From: Zygnema cylindricum
Taxonomy: Eukaryota > Streptophyta > Zygnematophyceae > Zygnematales > Zygnemataceae
Assembly: GCA_037447655.1 (NCBI GenBank)
Contig: JBBHKE010001090.1
Coordinates: 1-35,000, forward strand
DNA length: 35,000 bases
Direction of reading: 5' to 3'
In this document: one piece after another, positions 31,096-35,000 of the stretch
Layout of the letters: each line of letters opens with the position of its first letter
How positions within the stretch are numbered: position 1 is the stretch's first letter
Position numbers and translations under genes: made by a program
The notes under the pieces: generated by a model
The model's database searches: none
What the model was told of the DNA's origin: nothing
What the model saw: the letters and a program-made list of their open reading frames with translations, nothing else

Positions 31096-31300
31096 ACGTT
31101 GTCGTGCGATCGTCCGCAGTACGCACCGCCTTACCGCTGGCACAACGTGACGCTGCCGTGCGTCAGCGGTACAGACCGCCGAACCGCTAGCACAACTGAC
31201 GTTGTCGTGCGTCACGTGACGTTTCCATGCGTCAGTGGTACTGACCGCCGTACTGCTGGCACAACGTGACGTTGCCGTACGTCCGGGGTACGGGCATGAT
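31096..31300. repeat. 49-bp tandem array, right part
   Basis: GC-richer units with CCGCTGGCACAACGTGACG...CGTGCGTCAG(C/T)GGTAC continue the left array. CRISPR is excluded because there are no unique spacers. Confidence 0.75.
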
Positions 31301-31311
31301 AAACTTGACTG

Positions 31312-31660
31312 TAGTGTTGGGTATCGGGTAAATTCATATCGCGATAATCGATCGAGCAGAATCCTCAATATATCGTACCGGGACCAACATAAATTATCGC
31401 GATATACATCGCGAAAAATGGGTGTTCGTACAGTTGAAGAACAAAAATCGTACGGAATATCGACAGAAAAATCGTACGGACCCCCCCCCCCCCCACTGAG
31501 CGAGCGCCACAGTGGGGGGGGGGGGAGGGGTTGAGAAAAAAATCGCTTGGATATCCGGATATTTAGCTTCTAGGTACATGGATTCCATATATCGATTATC
31601 GGATCCCTAAAAGGCGATATATATCGAATATCGGCAATAAGTCCTCGATACCTAACACTA
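31312..31660. mobile_element. Short hAT-like element with an internal C14/G12 hairpin
   Basis: Termini TAGTGTTGGGTATCG and CGATACCTAACACTA are inverted (one mismatch), and the subterminal GGTAAATTCATATCGCGATAA resembles the element at 25777. MITE copy F abuts the right end at 31661. Beyond F the flank GTTGACAC resembles the left flank CTTGACTG (shared TTGAC), consistent with F having inserted in the terminal TA. Confidence 0.65.
31483..31525. other. Perfect 16-bp GC hairpin with homopolymer arms
   Basis: Twelve C plus ACTG pair exactly with CAGT plus twelve G around the 11-nt loop AGCGAGCGCCA. It would be a very stable hairpin, and the G run can also form a quadruplex. Confidence 0.8.
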
Positions 31661-32217
31661 CACCGCCAATCGCTATTAGCGTAGTGTACGCTAATTCCAT
31701 CCCGCTTTTTTTTTTTTCTCCATTAGCGTAGTTCATTCTATTTTTTTCTTTACTCTATTTAGGGTTAATTTGTTAGTACCGTACAAAACGGAAGTACTTC
31801 ATCATTTAATTAGTGTGGTGTACGGACAGTGTCAGACCGTACAAAATTGTATTTTTTTAAGTGAAAAAGTATAATTAATGAGTTTTAGTAACTGCGGACG
31901 CATGAGAATGTGCGCTCTAAAAAGGGGATATAATCGGGTTGTCAAATATCAAGCTCGCACATATTCGTCCAGCAACCACGTTTCGATTGTGTGAACATAC
32001 GATTTGTGTACGATTTGTCAGATTTTGTACAAATACCTATATTAGTGTAAGCATGTTTGCGACCGACATTTTTTTTTTTCAAAGACCCAAATTATAATTT
32101 TTTAACAATTAGAATGTATGTTTTTTATTCAAGATTTTCAAATTCTTAATTAGCATAAGCAGCGGTAATTATTCATATATGCTAAATAAACTTCTACGCT
32201 AATAGCGATTGGCGATG
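31661..32217. mobile_element. TA-flanked MITE, copy F (long subfamily)
   Basis: Ends CACCGCCAATCGCTATTAGC and (reverse complement) CATCGCCAATCGCTATTAGC, TA at 31659-31660 and 32218-32219. The internal TAGTGTGGTGTACGGACAGT is shared with copy E. Confidence 0.85.
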
Positions 32218-32234
32218 TAGTTGACACGGTACAT

Positions 32235-32262
32235 GCCCGTGTAACGGGCGTTGATTTACTAG
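32235..32262 (+). mobile_element. Helitron-like 3' terminus
   Basis: The hairpin GCCCGT-GTA-ACGGGC is followed nine bases later by CTAG and then a T, the form of plant Helitron 3' ends (stem-loop, short spacer, CTRR, insertion before T). No matching 5' TC end or Rep/helicase gene was identified. Confidence 0.45.
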
Positions 32263-32268
32263 TGATTC

Positions 32269-32480
32269 AAAATTGTCGTCGGTCGGGATTTCGGGAAATG
32301 AAAGTAGGTACGGTGGGACCGAAGGTACGGTCCAATTTGTAGTCGCAAGAATTTTGGACAGCGTAACTTGTACGGTTGACGCGAAATGATCGAATCCTCC
32401 GTCGGCGGAAATCGCGCATAATATATGTTGTACGTCGACGTCAAAGGACAAAATCCACCGTCGACGGAAATCACGGGAGA
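32269..32480 (-). repeat. Right arm of the long inverted repeat
   Basis: Reverse complement of 29012-29199, including one 60-bp tandem unit and part of another, with an extra GTACGGTGGGACCGAAGGTA block. It starts seven bases after the Helitron-like CTAG. Confidence 0.85.
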
Positions 32481-32745
32481 TTTTGCAGTTTTCGGTCGTT
32501 TCCTTCTTCCTTAGTTTTTGCTTTGCCCTTTTTCTAAAAGGGAAAAGCATTGTAGTCGCCTTCGTCTCTGGTAACAACGAGAATTGACCGTCGATGTTTT
32601 ATGTGTAAGATCTTGAGCCGTTGAGGGTTTTGAGTTAGGATTGGCGTCTTTGGTGACAAAGGAAAGGGACACGTGGTACAATCCTATTTGTTGTGTTTCA
32701 CGTGGTTGTAGTGGTATGATAAATGTCCAGACAAAATCGACGTCA

Positions 32746-33040
32746 CGCCAAAATGTCGTGTTATCAATACCGGTTGAGTAACGTACAGTATCGTACGCTA
32801 AAATTTTTCGCGTGCCATTCCTTACATCACGTCGATTTGTCGCTTTCTCAATATCCGTACACGCCAAAATGTCGTGTTATTAATACCAGTGAAGTAACGT
32901 ACATTTTCGAACATTAAATTTTTGCGCGTGCGATCCCGTCACATCACGCCACGTTGTCGTGTTCTCAATTACCGTACACTACTGTTATTTCAGTGTTGGC
33001 GTGACGTACGATGTGTCGTGATATCAATACCGGTACAGTA
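32746..33040. repeat. 116-bp tandem array, left part
   Basis: Units start CGCCAAAATGTCGTGTTAT at 32746 and 32862 and contain AATACC(G/A)G..GTAACGTACA and a GTGTTCTCAAT-like end before CCGTACA. The third is interrupted by MITE copy G. Confidence 0.85.
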
Positions 33041-33255
33041 CACCGCCAATCGTTATTAGCGTGTAAGTTATTTTAGCGTATACGAATAACTAGCGTGGTT
33101 TACGCTAATTGGGAATACCCAATTTTTCGAAAATATCGTCTATTCTAATTAGGAATTAGGGTTATTTTAAATAGTGTGGATAATTCTATTTAGGAATTAA
33201 AACAAAAAAAACGGGACGGAATTAGCGTACACAACGCTAATAACGATTGGCGGTG
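33041..33255. mobile_element. TA-flanked MITE, copy G, inside the 116-bp array
   Basis: Ends CACCGCCAATCGTTATTAGC and the same in reverse complement, TA at 33039-33040 and 33256-33257. Joining the flanks at one TA gives ATACCGGTACAGTAACGTACAG, the sequence expected from the intact unit at 32780. Confidence 0.88.
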
Positions 33256-33257
33256 TA

Positions 33258-33340
33258 ACGTACAGTATCGCACTTTTAATTGTGGCGCGTGCGATCTCGT
33301 CACATCACGCCACGTTGTCGTGTTCTCAATATCCGTACAC
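33258..33340. repeat. 116-bp tandem array, right part
   Basis: It completes the third unit (CGTACAGTATCG ... CACGTTGTCGTGTTCTCAAT ... CCGTACAC). Copy H then interrupts the following unit. Confidence 0.8.
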
Positions 33341-33342
33341 TA

Positions 33343-34020
33343 CACAGCGAATCGTAATTAGAGTAAATAACGCTAATTCGGTCGCCTTAAATTTCGACTC
33401 TATCACGTTAAATAGAGTAAATGATTCGAATTTTTTCATTATACTATTTAAGGTGAAGTTTAATTAGCGTAAAAAAGCCTAATATAGGTTCGTTTTAAAT
33501 AATGTGGAGTACGGACAACGTCTGACTGTGCGAAATTGTAATTTTATAAGTAAAAAGGTACAAATAATAATTTAATAGAATCGCGCTCGCATGTGAAATT
33601 GCACTAAACCAAAAAAAAAAAATCCCATCGAAAAAAACCCGTTCGCATATCTCCGTCCGTCGACAACATTCTCGCCCGTGTGAACATTTACATGAATTTA
33701 CATGTGAATATTTTATAGTTAAACGACAACAGTATGAGTTGAGACAAATAGTATATATCTATGAGACAAATAGTACTAACGTCATAATGACGTCAAAATA
33801 TACGGGCTGACGGTTTTCGTATGTCTAAATATTTTAGTGTTTATAATTACAGCACGGATAATTATTGCCGACATAAGCTAGTATAGAGTACTTAAATAAA
33901 GTATAATAAATTTCCTCTGTGAAAAGGTTATATCACAATAATTAGCGTTTACAACTCTAATTGTTTTTTTTTTTTTTTTTTGCTCTAATTTTTTCTTTAC
34001 TATAATTACGATTCGGGGTG
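33343..34020. mobile_element. TA-flanked MITE, copy H (long subfamily), inside the 116-bp array
   Basis: Left end CACAGCGAATCGTAATTAGA with TA before it. Right end (reverse complement CACCCCGAATCGTAATTATA) is followed by AA, a mutated TA. The sequence beyond (ATTTCAGTGTTGACGTCACG) matches the continuation after CCGTACACTA in the intact unit at 32971. Confidence 0.8.
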
Positions 34021-34578
34021 AATCGTAATTTCAGTGTTGACGTCACGTACGATTTTCGTACATGGTACGCACTGTACTAGCGCATTGTACATAGTAAAGA
34101 CCATGACGATGCCAAGTGGATGGTTTAATTCGCGTTTCGCTCATGTAGGAGGTTTAATTAAGCGTAAAAGTTTCACATTGATTTAAGCGTTTGATCTCAA
34201 TCTAATGAACAATATGAATGAACTGGACTAAATATATCATGTAGTATTAAATATTTTAATGTTAAATCTAGAATACACATTAAACCATTAGCATTATTCA
34301 ACCATTATTTGTTAAAACATAATATAAATGGTTTTTGTTTATATAATATTAAGGTGTTGCATGGTTTTTGTTTATATAATATTAAGGTGTTGCATGTCTA
34401 TTTTTCATTTTTTTTTTATCAATACGTAAATATCACAAAAAAAGAAAACAAATAAAAGACAAACAAAAGAAATAACCACAATACAACCTTGATCACATAA
34501 CAAAAACGCAAGAAACAAACGTAAACATATCAAAGAAAAAAATAAGGAAAAAAAAAACATCAAACTTAACTAGGGTTC
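34021..34578. other. AT-rich spacer
   Basis: After a short remnant of the 116-bp unit (to about 34065) nothing is recognised except the 33-bp duplication and A-rich runs at 34430-34560. Confidence 0.5.
34328..34393. repeat. Perfect 33-bp tandem duplication
   Basis: ATGGTTTTTGTTTATATAAT plus 13 more bases is present twice without a difference, so it is recent. Confidence 0.9.
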
Positions 34579-35000
34579 GACCAACTTAGTCCAAAGACTC
34601 AGATGGTTGAACAACATCATTATCAGCTCGATGGCTGACTAACACTACAAACACGTATTTTCATTTATATTTATTGATAGTTAGAATATGTTGATTACTT
34701 TAAGTACTTTTTTTTGGTTTTCGATCAAGCATCTTAGTCGAAGACCCAGATGGTTGAATAAACATCATTATCAACTCAAATGCTGACTAACATTACAATC
34801 ACATATTATTTATTAATTTTCGTTGTTTATTTTAGTAGATTGATTACTTTGAGTACTTTGTTTTTTTTTTTTTTTGTGATCAACCAACTTAGTCCTAAGA
34901 CTCAGAAGGTTGCATAAACATCACTATCAGCTCGGAGGCTGACCAACATTAAAAACACTTGTTTTCAATCATAATACTTGTTTATTAGAATACATTGTTA
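34579..35000. repeat. About 150-bp satellite-like tandem repeat, continuing past the right edge
   Basis: Units start at 34579, 34723 and 34878 with GA(C/T)CAA(C/G)(C/-)A(A/T)CTTAGTC and share ACTCAGATGGTTGAA..CATCATTATCA(G/A)CTC..GCTGACTAACA and TTGATTACTTT(A/G)AGTACTT plus a T run. The first two units are 144 and 155 bp; the third is cut by the window. Confidence 0.85.

Noticed and set aside
30210-31300. CRISPR array
   Set aside because: Contiguous degenerate tandem units with no unique spacers, in plant nuclear DNA.

Overview
The window is nuclear DNA of a green plant, probably an early-diverging streptophyte (charophyte alga, bryophyte or similar). The evidence is one clear intron-rich housekeeping gene whose C-terminus is of plant LSM1 type, telo-box-like AACCCTAA repeats and G-boxes upstream of genes, and two Ty1/copia elements, one with a primer site matching plant initiator tRNA-Met (tRNA sequence recalled, not searched). 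No bacterial, organellar or viral gene organisation is visible.

Left part (1-9.6 kb): a divergent gene pair. On the minus strand lies a partial gene leaving the left edge: a first exon with two AT-hooks (about 2433 to 2100) and an unlisted exon (432 to 311) that reads like the core of a PPC/DUF296 domain, together suggesting an AHL-type DNA-binding protein. On the plus strand is a complete five-exon LSM1 gene (coding 3635-8789, 125 aa), the signature subunit of the cytoplasmic LSM1-7 mRNA-decay ring. It has three G-boxes just upstream. Introns of both genes carry long polypyrimidine blocks on the sense strand.

Middle part (9.6-26.6 kb): transposons. A hAT-like inverted-repeat element (9591-11930) is split by a 1225-bp solo LTR with its own 5-bp target duplication. 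Then come two nearly complete copia elements placed head to head (13133-18899 minus, 19298-25743 plus). Each has TG..CA LTRs, a perfect 5-bp target duplication, a PBS site, a PPT and recognisable gag, protease, integrase, RT and RNase H, but each is killed by several stop codons. Gag reading begins inside the LTR and runs through the primer-binding site. A second hAT-like element follows.

Right part (26.6-35 kb): no convincing gene. It is a mosaic of short tandem arrays (49, 52, 60, 116 and about 150 bp units), an inverted repeat, a Helitron-like 3' end, hAT-like remnants, and a family of foldback elements with CACCG... termini flanked by TA. Including copies at 3.0 and 19.1 kb there are nine. 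Three are inserted in tandem arrays, so the array itself supplies the empty site; two of these restore it exactly and show TA target duplication. This TA-flanked family, and the copia elements whose primer site contains an ATG in the gag frame, are the most unusual content.
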